Counted from the first letter of the stretch, positions 7,399-16,765 are shown. The stretch: 64,000 nt of DNA from Corynebacterium meitnerae (GCF_027570075.1 NZ_JAKMUS010000002.1:159810-223809); one strand, 5' to 3'. Made by a program: numbers and translations. The notes: generated by a model not told the origin, from the sequence alone.

Positions 7399-9672
7399 AT
7401 GACTATCGCAGAGGTTATCGCGAAAGAAATTCACGTCCGCGCGACCCAAGTTCAGGCAGCGCTTACCCTTCTCGCGGAGGGCAACACCGTGCCCTTCATC
7501 GCCCGTTACCGCAAGGAAGTCACGGGTGGGTTGGACGATGCGCAGCTGCGCCACATCGAGGAGCGCAACACGTACCTGCTGGAACTGGCGGAGCGCAAGG
7601 AAGCTGTGCTGGCCAGCATCGAGGAGCAGGGCAAGCTCACCGATGAGCTGAAGCGCGAGATCCTCGCCGCCGACACGAAGGCCCGCGTTGAGGACTTGTA
7701 CCTGCCATACAAGAAGCGCCGCAAGACCAAGGCAGATATCGCGCGTGAAGCTGGGCTTGAGGAGCTGGAGCAATTGCTTATCGACGAGCCCAGCGCCAAC
7801 CCCGAGACCGCCGCCGAAAAGTTCATCTGCGAAGGCTTCCCGGACACCAAAGCTGTTCTTGATGGTGCGCGCGCAATCCTGGTGGATCGCTTTGCCACTG
7901 ATGCGGACTTGGTGGGCGCCGTGCGTGACCGTGTGTATGCCGAGGGAGCGATGCGTTCTGCCGTTGTGGAAGGCAAAGAACAAGAGGGCGCGAAATTCGC
8001 GGACTACTTCGAGTTCGCTGAGGACCTGACCAAGCTACCGTCCCACCGCATCCTGGCGCTATTCCGTGGCGAAGCGGAAGGCGTGCTCACCCTGAGCTTT
8101 GATCCGGGTGATGAGGCTGTTTATGAAGGCATGATCGCCGAGCGCTTCGACCTGCCCGTGCAGGAGTCTGAGTGGTTGGCCAAGGCAGTGCGCTGGGGCT
8201 GGCGCACCAAGCTGCAGATCTCCGCGAACGTGGACGCCCGTATGCGCCTGAAAGAAAAAGCGGACGAGGGGGCACTCGAGGTCTTCAAAACTAATCTGCG
8301 CGATGTGCTGTTGGCAGCACCTGCTGGACAGCGAGCAACCCTGGCGCTGGATCCGGGGTACCGCAATGGTGTGAAGTGTGCCGTGGTGGATGGCACCGGC
8401 AAGGTTTTGGCCACCAGCATTGTGTACCCGCACCAACCGCAGAATCGCTGGGATGCGGCGCGCACGGAGCTTGCCTCCTTGGTGGCGGAACATGGCGTGG
8501 AGCTCATCGCGGTGGGCAACGGTACGGCATCGCGCGAGTCCGAGAAGCTTGCCGGTGAGGTAGCAGACCTCATCGCGCAGGCCGGCGGTAAGCGCCCAAC
8601 GCCGGTGATGGTGAGTGAGTCTGGTGCGTCGATTTATTCCGCGAGTGCCATCGCAGCAGAAGAATTCCCGGATATGGATGTCTCGCTGCGTTCCGCGGTG
8701 TCTATCGCGCGGCGCCTGCAGGACCCGTTGGCAGAGCTGGTCAAGGTGGATCCGAAGTCCATTGGTGTTGGCCAGTACCAGCATGACGTGAACCAGGTTG
8801 CGCTGGCGCAAACACTGGATGCGGTGGTGGAAGATGCGGTGAACTCCGTCGGTGTGGACGTGAACACCGCGTCCGCACCACTGCTGGAACGAGTGGCAGG
8901 TTTGTCTAACACGGTGGCCAAGAACATCGTGGCCTACCGCGATGAGAACGGCAGCTTCACTACCCGCAAGCAGCTGGGCAAAGTGCCGCGCCTGGGGCCC
9001 AAGGCTTTTGAGCAGGCGGCAGGGTTCCTGCGCATCCAGGGTGGCACGGATCCGCTGGACGCATCGGCTGTTCACCCGGAGGCGTACCCCGTGGTGGAGC
9101 GCATTGCTGCTGCGACAGGGATGGATACCACGCAGCTCATCGGCAACACCGCAGTGTTGACCAAACTCGCGCCGGCAGACTTCGCCGATGAGACCTTTGG
9201 TGTGCCCACGGTGACGGACATCATCGCTGAGCTGGATAAGCCCGGCCGTGACCCTCGTCCGGAATTCACCACCGCCACCTTCAAGGAAGGTGTCAACGAG
9301 GTCAAGGACCTCACACCCGGCATGATCCTGGAGGGCACGGTGACCAATGTGGCTGCCTTCGGTGCCTTCGTTGATGTGGGTGTGCACCAGGATGGCCTCG
9401 TGCATGTGTCTGCGATGAGCAACAAGTTCGTCTCCGACCCACACGATGTGGTGCGCTCCGGCCAGGTGGTCAAGGTGAAGGTCATGGATGTCGATGTCGC
9501 GCGCAATCGCATCGGGCTGTCGCTGCGGCTTGATGACGAGCCTGGGAAGCCCAACAAACCCGCAGGGAAGAAGAATGGGGCGGGGAACGGGGGACGTCGA
9601 CAAGCGAAAAGTGCGAAGCCTGCGCAGGGCTCGATGGCGGATGCGTTGAAGCGTGCCGGATTTGGGAAGTGA
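7399..9672 (+). CDS. tex: Tex-family RNA-binding protein
   Basis: 757-residue Tex/YhgF homologue, a conserved nucleic-acid-binding factor linked to transcription and stress survival. Order: helical N-terminal Tex domain (VPFIARYRKEVTGGLDD), YqgF/RNase-H-like domain near 315 (LALDPGYRNGVKCAVVDGTG), helix-hairpin-helix region about 480-560 (VNTASAPLLERVAGL), and C-terminal S1 domain about 635-705 (GTVTNVAAFGAFVDVGVHQDGLVH), ending in a basic Gly/Lys tail. Length and order are normal. It is probably transcribed alone from a leaderless start; rplS follows after 111 bp. Confidence 0.95.
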   Translation: MTIAEVIAKEIHVRATQVQAALTLLAEGNTVPFIARYRKEVTGGLDDAQLRHIEERNTYLLELAERKEAVLASIEEQGKLTDELKREILAADTKARVEDLYLPYKKRRKTKADIAREAGLEELEQLLIDEPSANPETAAEKFICEGFPDTKAVLDGARAILVDRFATDADLVGAVRDRVYAEGAMRSAVVEGKEQEGAKFADYFEFAEDLTKLPSHRILALFRGEAEGVLTLSFDPGDEAVYEGMIAERFDLPVQESEWLAKAVRWGWRTKLQISANVDARMRLKEKADEGALEVFKTNLRDVLLAAPAGQRATLALDPGYRNGVKCAVVDGTGKVLATSIVYPHQPQNRWDAARTELASLVAEHGVELIAVGNGTASRESEKLAGEVADLIAQAGGKRPTPVMVSESGASIYSASAIAAEEFPDMDVSLRSAVSIARRLQDPLAELVKVDPKSIGVGQYQHDVNQVALAQTLDAVVEDAVNSVGVDVNTASAPLLERVAGLSNTVAKNIVAYRDENGSFTTRKQLGKVPRLGPKAFEQAAGFLRIQGGTDPLDASAVHPEAYPVVERIAAATGMDTTQLIGNTAVLTKLAPADFADETFGVPTVTDIIAELDKPGRDPRPEFTTATFKEGVNEVKDLTPGMILEGTVTNVAAFGAFVDVGVHQDGLVHVSAMSNKFVSDPHDVVRSGQVVKVKVMDVDVARNRIGLSLRLDDEPGKPNKPAGKKNGAGNGGRRQAKSAKPAQGSMADALKRAGFGK
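7776..7786 (-). repeat. CGTCGATAAGC site 1 (in tex)
   Basis: Exact copy on the minus strand; read on the plus strand it encodes Leu-Ile-Asp (CTT ATC GAC). Confidence 0.8.
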
Positions 9673-9783
9673 CCCGGGGCTATGCAAGAATAGTCGGGTC
9701 TTGTAGCCGACATGAACCAGTCGAGCGCCCCAGGAGGGGAAGAGCCGCTAGGTTCCTCTGTCCAAATCTGAAAAGGAATTCGT

Positions 9784-10131
9784 ATGTCTAACGGCATCAT
9801 CGATAAGGTCGACGCAGGCCAGCTGCGCGACGACATCCCGGACTTCCGTCCTGGTGACACCCTGGGCGTTCACGTCAAGGTGATCGAGGGTAGCGTCACC
9901 CGTACCCAGCTCTTCGAGGGCTTCGTTGTCCGTCGTCAGGGCTCCGGCATCCGTGAGACCTTCACCGTCCGCAAGATCTCCTTCGGCATCGGTGTGGAGC
10001 GTACCTTCCCGGTTCACTCCCCGAACATTGACCGCATTGAGGTTCTGCGTCGCGGCCGTGTCCGCCGTGCGAAGCTGTACTACATGCGCGACCTGCGTGG
10101 CAAGGCTGCCCGCATCAAGGAGCGCCGCTAA
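9784..10131 (+). CDS. rplS: 50S ribosomal protein L19
   Basis: 115 residues, standard length. L19 motifs: [61 protein letters not shown] and [25 protein letters not shown]. It sits at the 30S-50S interface. AAAGGAATT lies 5-12 nt upstream of the ATG. A strong GC-rich terminator follows immediately, so rplS is probably a single-gene unit driven from the 111-bp gap after tex. Confidence 0.98.
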   Translation: MSNGIIDKVDAGQLRDDIPDFRPGDTLGVHVKVIEGSVTRTQLFEGFVVRRQGSGIRETFTVRKISFGIGVERTFPVHSPNIDRIEVLRRGRVRRAKLYYMRDLRGKAARIKERR

Positions 10132-10145
10132 GCTTCAGCGCTTCA

Positions 10146-10191
10146 ACGCCCCCTTTCCCACTCATTCTTGCTGTGGGGAAGGGGGCGTTGT
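10146..10191 (+). terminator. Terminator after rplS
   Basis: ACGCCCCCTTTCCCAC (10146-10161) pairs with GTGGGGAAGGGGGCGTT (10173-10189); a long GC-rich stem with one mismatch. The downstream T-tract is poor. Confidence 0.8.
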
Positions 10192-10204
10192 GTATGCGCG
10201 GTGT

Positions 10205-10210
10205 TAGAGT
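10205..10210 (+). promoter_or_regulatory. -10 element TAGAGT of lepB
   Basis: Ends 8 nt before GTG 10219; no ribosome binding site is present. Confidence 0.55.
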
Positions 10211-10218
10211 GTTTGACC

Positions 10219-10971
10219 GTGACTAATACTCCCCGCCAGCGTCCTGTTCGCGACAAAGAAGACCGCACGATGCCGTGGTATGTGGAGATCCCCGTGGTGG
10301 TTCTTCTCACCCTCGGCCTTATCTTCTTGCTGCAGACATTCGTTGGGCGCGTGTACCTGATCCCTTCTGCCTCCATGGAGCCCACGCTTCACGGGTGTGA
10401 GGGATGTAATGGTGACCGCATCTTCGTGCAGAAGGTGTCCTACTATTTCACCGACCCAGAGCCGGGCGATGTCGTGGTGTTTGAAGGCACTCCGTCCTGG
10501 AACACTTCCTACCAATCCAACCGTTCGGACAACCCGTTCGTGGCGGGATTGCAGCAGCTTGGTTCCTACGTGGGCCTCGTTGCGCCGGATGAGAACAATC
10601 TGGTGAAGCGCGTGATTGCTACTGGCGGTCAAACCGTGTCATGCCAGGCTGGTGACCCGTCCGTGATGGTGGACGGCCAGCCCACGGATCAGACGTTTAC
10701 TCTGCAGCCGCCGGACAACCCGGTGATGACGGAGGACGGCTCTGAGGCGTGCGGTGGCCAGTACTTTGGGCCGCTGACTGTGCCGGAAGGCAATGTCTTT
10801 GTCATGGGCGATAACCGCACGAACTCGCTGGACTCGCGCTACCACATGGGGGATGAGTTCCAGGGAACGATCCCGGAGGAGAACATCCGCGGCAAAGTCT
10901 CGTTCATCATCTTGCCGTTGACCCGCATCGGGCCCGTGAAGAATGGCGATGTGGAGTTGCTGCCACAGTAA
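10219..10971 (+). CDS. lepB: Type I signal peptidase LepB
   Basis: Membrane serine protease that removes signal peptides after Sec or Tat export. 250 residues: one N-terminal transmembrane segment (WYVEIPVVVLLTLGLIFLLQTF), catalytic Ser in PSASMEPTL, general-base Lys in NLVKRVIATGG, and box E GDNRTNSLDSRYH. GTG 10219 is chosen over an upstream in-frame start at 10168 because it lies 8 nt after a -10 hexamer and the extra residues would overlap the terminator. rnhB starts on the base after its stop codon, so the two are co-transcribed. Confidence 0.94.
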   Translation: MTNTPRQRPVRDKEDRTMPWYVEIPVVVLLTLGLIFLLQTFVGRVYLIPSASMEPTLHGCEGCNGDRIFVQKVSYYFTDPEPGDVVVFEGTPSWNTSYQSNRSDNPFVAGLQQLGSYVGLVAPDENNLVKRVIATGGQTVSCQAGDPSVMVDGQPTDQTFTLQPPDNPVMTEDGSEACGGQYFGPLTVPEGNVFVMGDNRTNSLDSRYHMGDEFQGTIPEENIRGKVSFIILPLTRIGPVKNGDVELLPQ

Positions 10972-11619
10972 ATGCGCAGGCTGAAGCAGCTCCGCACGTA
11001 CGAGGTGGCGTTGGATAAGGCCGGCCTCGGCCCCGTTGCGGGTATCGATGAGGCGGGCCGTGGCGCATGCTTCGGCCCCATCACCATCGCCGCGTGCATT
11101 CTGCCCTCACGCCCGCTACGGGGGCTTGAGGAGCTCACGGACTCCAAGAAGTTGACGCCAAAGAAGCGTGATTTGCTTTTCGACGAAGTGGTGTCTTCCG
11201 CCACCGCCTACTCCGTCGTGCACATCAGCGCGGGGGAGATTGATCGCCGCGGAATCCAGAACGCGAACCTCGACGGTGCGCGCCGCGCGATTTCCGAGTT
11301 GGCTGTTGAACCAGGCTTCGTGCTCGTGGACGCCTTCCGGGTGCCCGGCCTCACCATCCCCCAACTACCCATCGTGGGCGGTGACTACACAGCACGCTGC
11401 ATCGCGGCAGCGAGCATCCTGGCCAAAGTGAGCCGCGACCGCCTGGTCACACAGATGGCCGAAGAGTTTCCGGAGTACGGCCTGGAAGGGCACAAAGGTT
11501 ATGGCACGCAGGCGCATATGGATGCGGTGCGCCGCCACGGTGCAAGCCCTGAGCATCGCTACACTTATGCCAACGTTGCAGCAGCCCACCAGACGTATGT
11601 GAGGAGCACCAAGCCATGA
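10972..11619 (+). CDS. rnhB: Ribonuclease HII
   Basis: Removes ribonucleotides from DNA-RNA hybrids. 215 residues. Catalytic Asp-Glu in GIDEAGRGACFGP, SKKLTPKKRD, a later acidic residue in VLVDAF, and the RNase HII end AEEFPEYGLEGHKGYGTQAHMDAVRRHG. The ATG directly abuts the lepB TAA, and its own stop overlaps the next gene in ATGA. Confidence 0.95.
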   Translation: MRRLKQLRTYEVALDKAGLGPVAGIDEAGRGACFGPITIAACILPSRPLRGLEELTDSKKLTPKKRDLLFDEVVSSATAYSVVHISAGEIDRRGIQNANLDGARRAISELAVEPGFVLVDAFRVPGLTIPQLPIVGGDYTARCIAAASILAKVSRDRLVTQMAEEFPEYGLEGHKGYGTQAHMDAVRRHGASPEHRYTYANVAAAHQTYVRSTKP

Positions 11620-11921
11620 GCGCTGAGGAATTGGATAACTACGAGGCAGAGGTTGAGCTCTCTCTGTACCGCGAATACCGCGACGTGGTCAGCCAGTTTT
11701 CTTATGTGGTGGAGACAGACCGCCGCTTCTACTTGGCCAACGGCGTGGAATTGATCCCACACACGGAGGGCAAGGATGTGTACTACGAGGTGCGTTTGTC
11801 TGACGCCTGGGTGTGGGACATGTACCGTGCAGTGCGTTTTGTGCGCTACGTGCGCGTGATCACGTACAAGGACGTCAATATTGAGGAGCTGGATAAACCG
11901 GAGATGGTCATCCCGGAATAG
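11616..11921 (+). CDS. DUF2469 family protein
   Basis: 101-residue acidic protein with many aromatics (YEAEVELSLYREYRDVVSQFSYVVETDRRFYLANGVEL), matching the actinobacterial DUF2469 family. That family is regularly found next to rnhB (Rv2901c in M. tuberculosis). Function unknown; there is no signal peptide or membrane segment. It overlaps rnhB by 4 nt and ends the lepB-rnhB-DUF2469 operon at a terminator. Confidence 0.9.
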   Translation: MSAEELDNYEAEVELSLYREYRDVVSQFSYVVETDRRFYLANGVELIPHTEGKDVYYEVRLSDAWVWDMYRAVRFVRYVRVITYKDVNIEELDKPEMVIPE

Positions 11922-11933
11922 CTCGTTGTGTGC

Positions 11934-11978
11934 GCACCCTGTGGATAAAGAAGCGTTATCCACAGGGTGCTTTGTTTA
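11934..11978 (+). terminator. Terminator containing two inverted DnaA-box sequences
   Basis: GCACCCTGTGGATAA (11934-11948) pairs perfectly with TTATCCACAGGGTGC (11956-11970), then TTTGTTTATTTTT. Each arm contains TTATCCACA, the DnaA-box consensus. Confidence 0.88.
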
Positions 11979-12087
11979 TTTTTGGCCAATTTTCTCGCCG
12001 AGGGATCTTTTTGGTCTTTTGTGTCGTCCAAAGAAGTAGACCGCCTTTTTATGCGGTGAATGTTGACACACAAGATCGGAGAACACG

Positions 12088-12477
12088 ATGGGGAGAAGTA
12101 CATCTACCGCTGACTTTGATAAAGACCAGTGGGTGCTGGGCACGCTCGGCGAATCAAGTGCGGCTGCCTGGTACGAGGAAATGGGTTATGAGATTGTCCA
12201 GCTTGGGTACAGAACCAAGCGGGGCGAAATCGATGTGATTGCTCGTGCGCAGGACGGCACGATCGTTTTCGTTGAGGTGAAAACACGTCGGGGGCGTAGC
12301 TTCGGTGCCGCGGAGGCAGTCACCGAAAGAAAACTCAAACGCATCCGCGCCGCCGCTAGTGAGTGGTTGATGGATCAGCCGTATACGCCCGTGCGTTTCG
12401 ACGTGGTCGAGGTGCTGTACGACGGCCACGAGTTCTTCCACCGCTTGTACCAGGGGGTGGAAGATGGCGCTTGCTAG
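12088..12477 (+). CDS. YraN/UPF0102 nuclease-fold protein
   Basis: 129 residues. Motifs GTLGESSAAAWYEEMGYEIV, RTKRGEIDVIA and FVEVKTRRG form the E...GEIDVI...EVK pattern of the UPF0102 family, which has a Holliday-junction-resolvase-like fold; the biological role is unproven. It starts the yraN-comM-dprA set (order as in mycobacteria) and overlaps the next gene by 14 nt. 166 bp upstream separates it from the terminator. Confidence 0.9.
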   Translation: MGRSTSTADFDKDQWVLGTLGESSAAAWYEEMGYEIVQLGYRTKRGEIDVIARAQDGTIVFVEVKTRRGRSFGAAEAVTERKLKRIRAAASEWLMDQPYTPVRFDVVEVLYDGHEFFHRLYQGVEDGAC

Positions 12478-13984
12478 TACCTATAGCGCTGCGGTTGAGG
12501 GCGTCACCGCTCATTTTGTCACGGTGGAAGCCAACGTGGGGCCGGGTTTGCCGGGAATCCACATCGTTGGTCTGGGGGATAAAGCGGTGGGGGAATCGCG
12601 TGATCGAATCCGCACCGCGGTAGCAAACTCAGTGTTGCCGTGGCCACGGACAAAGATCATGGTGTCCTTATCACCGGCGAACTTACCTAAGTCCGGTTCC
12701 CATTTTGATCTGCCTATCGCGTTGGCAGTGCTTGCCAGCATGGATCCGCGGGCGGAGCGCAAACTCAAGCGCTCACTCATCGTGGGGGAGTTGGCATTGT
12801 CCGGGGAGTTGCGCCGGGTGGATGGCATCCTGCAGATCATCTTGGAGGCACTCCACAGCGATATCGAGCATGTGATCATTCCCGCGAGCAATGCCCGGGA
12901 GGCCGCACTCATTGGCCACCCAGCGGTGCGGATCGCACGCAGTCTCACTGAAGCCTGGCGGTGGGTGACGGGGGAGTGTGAGCTCCCCGGCCTGGAAACC
13001 GTCAACCACACGGTGGAGCCAGTGCACACACCAGATTTCCGTGACATCATCGGCCAGCCCAATGAGCGCCGCGCCATGGAAATCGCGGCAGCGGGTGCAC
13101 ACCACATGCTCATGATCGGCTCACCCGGCTCTGGCAAATCCATGCTGGCAGAGAGGCTTCCATCGATCCTGCCGGACCTCACGCCGGAACAGGTAGTCGA
13201 AGCAACCGCGATTCATTCAGTGTCCGGTCATTCCTCCGGTGAGGTGATCATGAGGGCGCCGTTTGTGGCACCGCATCCGTCGTTAGGCAGAGCTGCCTTG
13301 ATTGGCGGCGGCTCTGGCATTCCGCGTCCCGGTGCGGTGAGCCACGCTCATCATGGGGTGCTCTTTCTCGATGAGGTCAGTGAGATCGACGCCCGCACTC
13401 TTGACGCCCTGCGCGTGCCGTTGGAGAAAGGCGAAGTCCAGCTGTCACGTGCGCGCCGGGTGGTGGTGTATCCGGCGAATTTCCAGCTGATCATGGCTGC
13501 GAATCCCTGCCGGTGTGGCGTGGACAATGCGGCGAAATGCACGTGCTCTTCTGGCGAACGCGCCAAGTACCTGCGCAACCTGTCGGGGCCTTTGCGGGAC
13601 CGCATTGATATCAGCCTGACCACCACCTCGGTGGGTGGTGTGGTCACGGCAGCGGACCAGGAATCCTCTGCTGTTATTGCGGAGCGCGTCTTGGCCGCGC
13701 GGGACCGATCCCAATGGCGGTGGGCGAAAGCGGGATTACCAATGACGACAAATGGCCGCGTCCCCGGCGCAGTACTGCGGCGTGACTTCCCTGTGGCAGA
13801 AGACGGCATGGGCGTGATCAGCAGAGCCTTGTCCAAAGGGCACATCACTCAACGCGGGGTGGATCGCCTGCTCCGCCTGTCGTGGACGCTGGCGGATCTT
13901 GCCGGAGTGGATCAGCCGCGGCTGTCTGAGGTGATGGACGCGCTGAACCTGCGTGAAGAGGAACAGCAGGGGGTGGCAGCATGA
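12464..13984 (+). CDS. ComM/YifB-like magnesium-chelatase-family ATPase
   Basis: 506-residue AAA+ protein of the YifB/ComM family. N-terminal domain (GLPGIHIVGLGDKAVGESRDR, SLSPANLPKSGSHFDLPIALAVL), Walker A GSPGSGKSML near 219, Walker B VLFLDEVSEID near 299, ANPCRCG near 345, and a C-terminal lid domain. ComM in Haemophilus and Vibrio is a hexameric helicase that promotes branch migration of incoming DNA during transformation. The family occurs in many bacteria not known to be competent, so the role here is inferred. It overlaps yraN by 14 nt and dprA by 4 nt. Confidence 0.9.
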   Translation: MALASTYSAAVEGVTAHFVTVEANVGPGLPGIHIVGLGDKAVGESRDRIRTAVANSVLPWPRTKIMVSLSPANLPKSGSHFDLPIALAVLASMDPRAERKLKRSLIVGELALSGELRRVDGILQIILEALHSDIEHVIIPASNAREAALIGHPAVRIARSLTEAWRWVTGECELPGLETVNHTVEPVHTPDFRDIIGQPNERRAMEIAAAGAHHMLMIGSPGSGKSMLAERLPSILPDLTPEQVVEATAIHSVSGHSSGEVIMRAPFVAPHPSLGRAALIGGGSGIPRPGAVSHAHHGVLFLDEVSEIDARTLDALRVPLEKGEVQLSRARRVVVYPANFQLIMAANPCRCGVDNAAKCTCSSGERAKYLRNLSGPLRDRIDISLTTTSVGGVVTAADQESSAVIAERVLAARDRSQWRWAKAGLPMTTNGRVPGAVLRRDFPVAEDGMGVISRALSKGHITQRGVDRLLRLSWTLADLAGVDQPRLSEVMDALNLREEEQQGVAA

Positions 13985-15177
13985 GTTCGCTTGAATCTTG
14001 GGCATACCTGAACCGCGTGGTGGAAGGCCCAAACCGCCACTTGTTGGCGCTGCTTGATGCGGGGCGCGATGCGGATGAGCTCGCGCACGGCATTCGCACT
14101 CGCGCGAGTTGGCTCGGTGACTTGGGTCCGGCGACTGAATCGCGGTACACGTGGGATCAGCCCGCTGAAGATCTCGCGGTGGCAGAACGGGAAGGTTACG
14201 CGCTGCTCACTCCCGAATCACCGGAATGGCCGCATGATGAGATTGCAGCCTCCTTTGAAGCAGTCCGCGCCAAGGAGGCGCGACGCGAGCGGGACGAAAA
14301 CGGGGATGTGATCAAACTGCCACCCGATGCCTATGCGCCCCATGCTCTGTGGGTGCGGGGGAACACGAACCTGGCGCAGCTCTTTGCCAGTTCGGTGGGG
14401 ATCGTGGGTACGCGTGCGGCCTCTGCGTATGGGCATCACGCCACGACGGATCTGTGCAAGGGGCTCGCGCGGCACCAGCACACGATCGTGTCTGGTGGGG
14501 CCTTGGGCATTGACACGGTTGCGCATTCCACCGCATTGGATGAGGGCGGGGCTACCGTCGTTGTCGCGGCGTGTGGTGCTGGTCAGGTGTATCCGCGGCG
14601 CAATGAGCAGTTGTTCACGCGGATTGCCAATGAGGGTGGCGCGATTGTCACGGAATACCCGCCCGGGATCACCCCGGACCGCCATCGCTTCCTCACTCGG
14701 AACCGGCTCGTTGCGGCGCTGACACAGGGCACGATCGTGGTGGAAGCAGCGTTTCGCTCAGGCGCCCTGAACACCCTGAAGTGGGTGGAAGTGTTCAACC
14801 GGGTGGGCATGGCGGTGCCGGGGCCAATTCTGGGTCCGGGATCTTTGGGCACGAATCTGGCCATCCGCGATGAGCGTGCAGCGATGGTGTTAAGCGCCGA
14901 TGATGCCCACGAGAAACTCAGCCCCATCGGCACCACGGATGTAGACGGCCAGTATGAGATCGACTATGCCGCCAACGCCGTCCAGCAGCTCTCCCGCAAT
15001 GAGCTGCGGGTCTATGACTCGCTTCCGCTCGCGGACACAGGGGGACTGGAAGCTGCGGAGGTCGCCCAAGCATGCGGCTTCACCATCGGGCTTACGGTTC
15101 ACCTGCTCATGGACCTGAACAACAAAGGGCTAGTGATCCGGAAGGGCCAGATGTGGGAAAGGGCCGATAGCGCGTAG
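13981..15177 (+). CDS. dprA: DNA-processing protein DprA (Smf)
   Basis: 398 residues. The central Rossmann-like DprA domain shows VGIVGTRAASAYGHHAT near 140, IVSGGALGIDTVAHSTALDEGGATVVVAACG, YPRRNEQLF and RHRFLTRNRLVAALTQGTIVVEAAFRSGALNT. A C-terminal winged-helix-like region follows. DprA loads RecA on incoming single-stranded DNA during transformation. ATGA overlap with the comM-like gene implies translational coupling. A 10-bp terminator stem follows. Confidence 0.94.
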   Translation: MSSLESWAYLNRVVEGPNRHLLALLDAGRDADELAHGIRTRASWLGDLGPATESRYTWDQPAEDLAVAEREGYALLTPESPEWPHDEIAASFEAVRAKEARRERDENGDVIKLPPDAYAPHALWVRGNTNLAQLFASSVGIVGTRAASAYGHHATTDLCKGLARHQHTIVSGGALGIDTVAHSTALDEGGATVVVAACGAGQVYPRRNEQLFTRIANEGGAIVTEYPPGITPDRHRFLTRNRLVAALTQGTIVVEAAFRSGALNTLKWVEVFNRVGMAVPGPILGPGSLGTNLAIRDERAAMVLSADDAHEKLSPIGTTDVDGQYEIDYAANAVQQLSRNELRVYDSLPLADTGGLEAAEVAQACGFTIGLTVHLLMDLNNKGLVIRKGQMWERADSA

Positions 15178-15199
15178 ATACCCGCCTAGCTGAAAAGTG

Positions 15200-15226
15200 A
15201 ACTGCTCCCTACGGGGAGCAGTTTTT
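15200..15226 (+). terminator. Terminator after dprA
   Basis: AACTGCTCCC (15200-15209), tetraloop TACG, GGGAGCAGTT (15214-15223), then TTT. Confidence 0.92.
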
Positions 15227-15328
15227 CATTGAGAGCCAAACCATGCCGCGTGGCAACGGTAGTATCCGAGACAAAAGTTTTCTGTGGTCTTTGCTTGCGG
15301 GCCCACGACCTATTCACAAGGAGATCTC

Positions 15329-16738
15329 ATGACTCAGTTTGCTACCTACGCTGATCTGCTCAACGCCATTACGGACGAAAGTGGGCGCTACATCCTCAAC
15401 CCCGCCACCGGTGAGGTTGTTGGCCGCGCGCCGGAGAACACCGTTGAGGACCTCAACGCTGCAGTTGATGCTGCACGCGTGGCGCAGAAGGACTTTGCCA
15501 AGCTGAGCGATGAAGAGCGTTGCGAGCTGCTCACGAAGGCGGCTGCCGCCATCGAGGCCAATGCAGAGGTCCTCGCGGAGTTGCTCTCCCGCGAACAGGG
15601 CAAGCCGCTGAACGGTCCGAATGCCCGCTTCGAAGTCGGTGCCTGCGCCGGGTGGCTGAATGCCACTGCCTCCTTCGAGCACCCCAACTACACCGCGGTG
15701 GATGATGACATCACGGCCACCGTCAACTACCGCCCGCTCGGTGTCGTCGGCGCTATTGGCCCGTGGAATTGGCCGATGATGATCACCATCTGGCAGATTG
15801 CGCCGGCGTTGCGAATGGGCAACGCGGTCGTCGTAAAGCCATCTGAGTACACCCCGCTGTCCGTGCTGGGACTGCTTGAGATTGTGAACTCCGTGCTGCC
15901 GGAGGGGGTTCTCCACGTTGTCACTGGGACCGGTGAGGTTGGCGCGGCGCTGACTACGCACGAGGGCGTAGACAAGATCATGTTCACCGGTTCCACTGCC
16001 ACCGGCAAGAAGATTGTGGAGGCCAGCGCGGATAGCCTCACCCGCCTCACGCTGGAGCTCGGCGGCAATGACGCGGGCATCGTGCTGGATGACGCTGACC
16101 CGAAGGAGATCGCCGGCGACCTCTTCTGGGGTGCTTTCATTAACACCGGCCAGACCTGCGCGGCGATGAAGCGTGTGTACGTACCGGAGTCGCTGTATGA
16201 CGCTGTCTGTGAAGCCCTCGTCGAAGTAGCGCAGGCCTCCCCGATGGGAGTGGGCCTGGAAGAAGAGAACGTGCTCGGCCCGCTGCAGAACAAGCAGCAG
16301 TTCGACATCGTGGACAAACTCGTCACAGCTGCCAAGGACTCAGGCGCCCGCGTTTTGCTGGGCGGTGACCCCGACTATGACGCGCCGGGCTACTTCTATC
16401 CCACCACCTTGGTTACGGACATTGACCCGGACAACCCGTTGGTCGTGGAGGAGCAGTTCGGCCCCGCGCTGCCGATCGTGAAATACACGGACCTGGACTG
16501 GGCCATTGAGCAGGCCAACAAGCTCGACGTGGGTCTGGGTTCTTCCGTCTGGTCCTCCAACCGCGAGCGTGCGCTGGACGTCGCCGCACATCTGGAGGCA
16601 GGCACTACCTGGATCAACAGCCACGGTGCGGTGGACCCGCGCGTGCCCTTCGGCGGGATCAAGGCCTCCGGCTACGGCGTGGAGTTCGGCACCGAGGGCC
16701 TCAAGGGCCTGGCCTACCCGCACATCATCAACGGCTAA
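15329..16738 (+). CDS. NAD(P)-dependent aldehyde dehydrogenase
   Basis: 469-residue ALDH-superfamily enzyme oxidising an aldehyde to an acid. Active-site motifs: GPWNWPM, KPSEYTPL, FTGSTATGKKI, LELGGND with the general-base Glu, and NTGQTCAAMKRVYVP with the catalytic Cys; C-terminal EEQFGPALPI and PFGGIKASGYGVEFG. The pattern is closest to succinate-semialdehyde or broad-specificity ALDHs; the substrate is not decided by sequence. ATG 15329 has AAGGAGATCTC directly upstream, so a longer in-frame start at 15284 is rejected. Not part of the conserved block. Confidence 0.92.
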   Translation: MTQFATYADLLNAITDESGRYILNPATGEVVGRAPENTVEDLNAAVDAARVAQKDFAKLSDEERCELLTKAAAAIEANAEVLAELLSREQGKPLNGPNARFEVGACAGWLNATASFEHPNYTAVDDDITATVNYRPLGVVGAIGPWNWPMMITIWQIAPALRMGNAVVVKPSEYTPLSVLGLLEIVNSVLPEGVLHVVTGTGEVGAALTTHEGVDKIMFTGSTATGKKIVEASADSLTRLTLELGGNDAGIVLDDADPKEIAGDLFWGAFINTGQTCAAMKRVYVPESLYDAVCEALVEVAQASPMGVGLEEENVLGPLQNKQQFDIVDKLVTAAKDSGARVLLGGDPDYDAPGYFYPTTLVTDIDPDNPLVVEEQFGPALPIVKYTDLDWAIEQANKLDVGLGSSVWSSNRERALDVAAHLEAGTTWINSHGAVDPRVPFGGIKASGYGVEFGTEGLKGLAYPHIING

Positions 16739-16759
16739 GCCCGAAATACCGAGCGGTCT

Positions 16760-16765
16760 TATACT
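16760..16765 (+). promoter_or_regulatory. -10 element TATACT upstream of xerC
   Basis: Near-consensus hexamer 32 nt before the xerC ATG; the transcript would carry the ribosome binding site GGCAGGAGGG. Confidence 0.5.
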
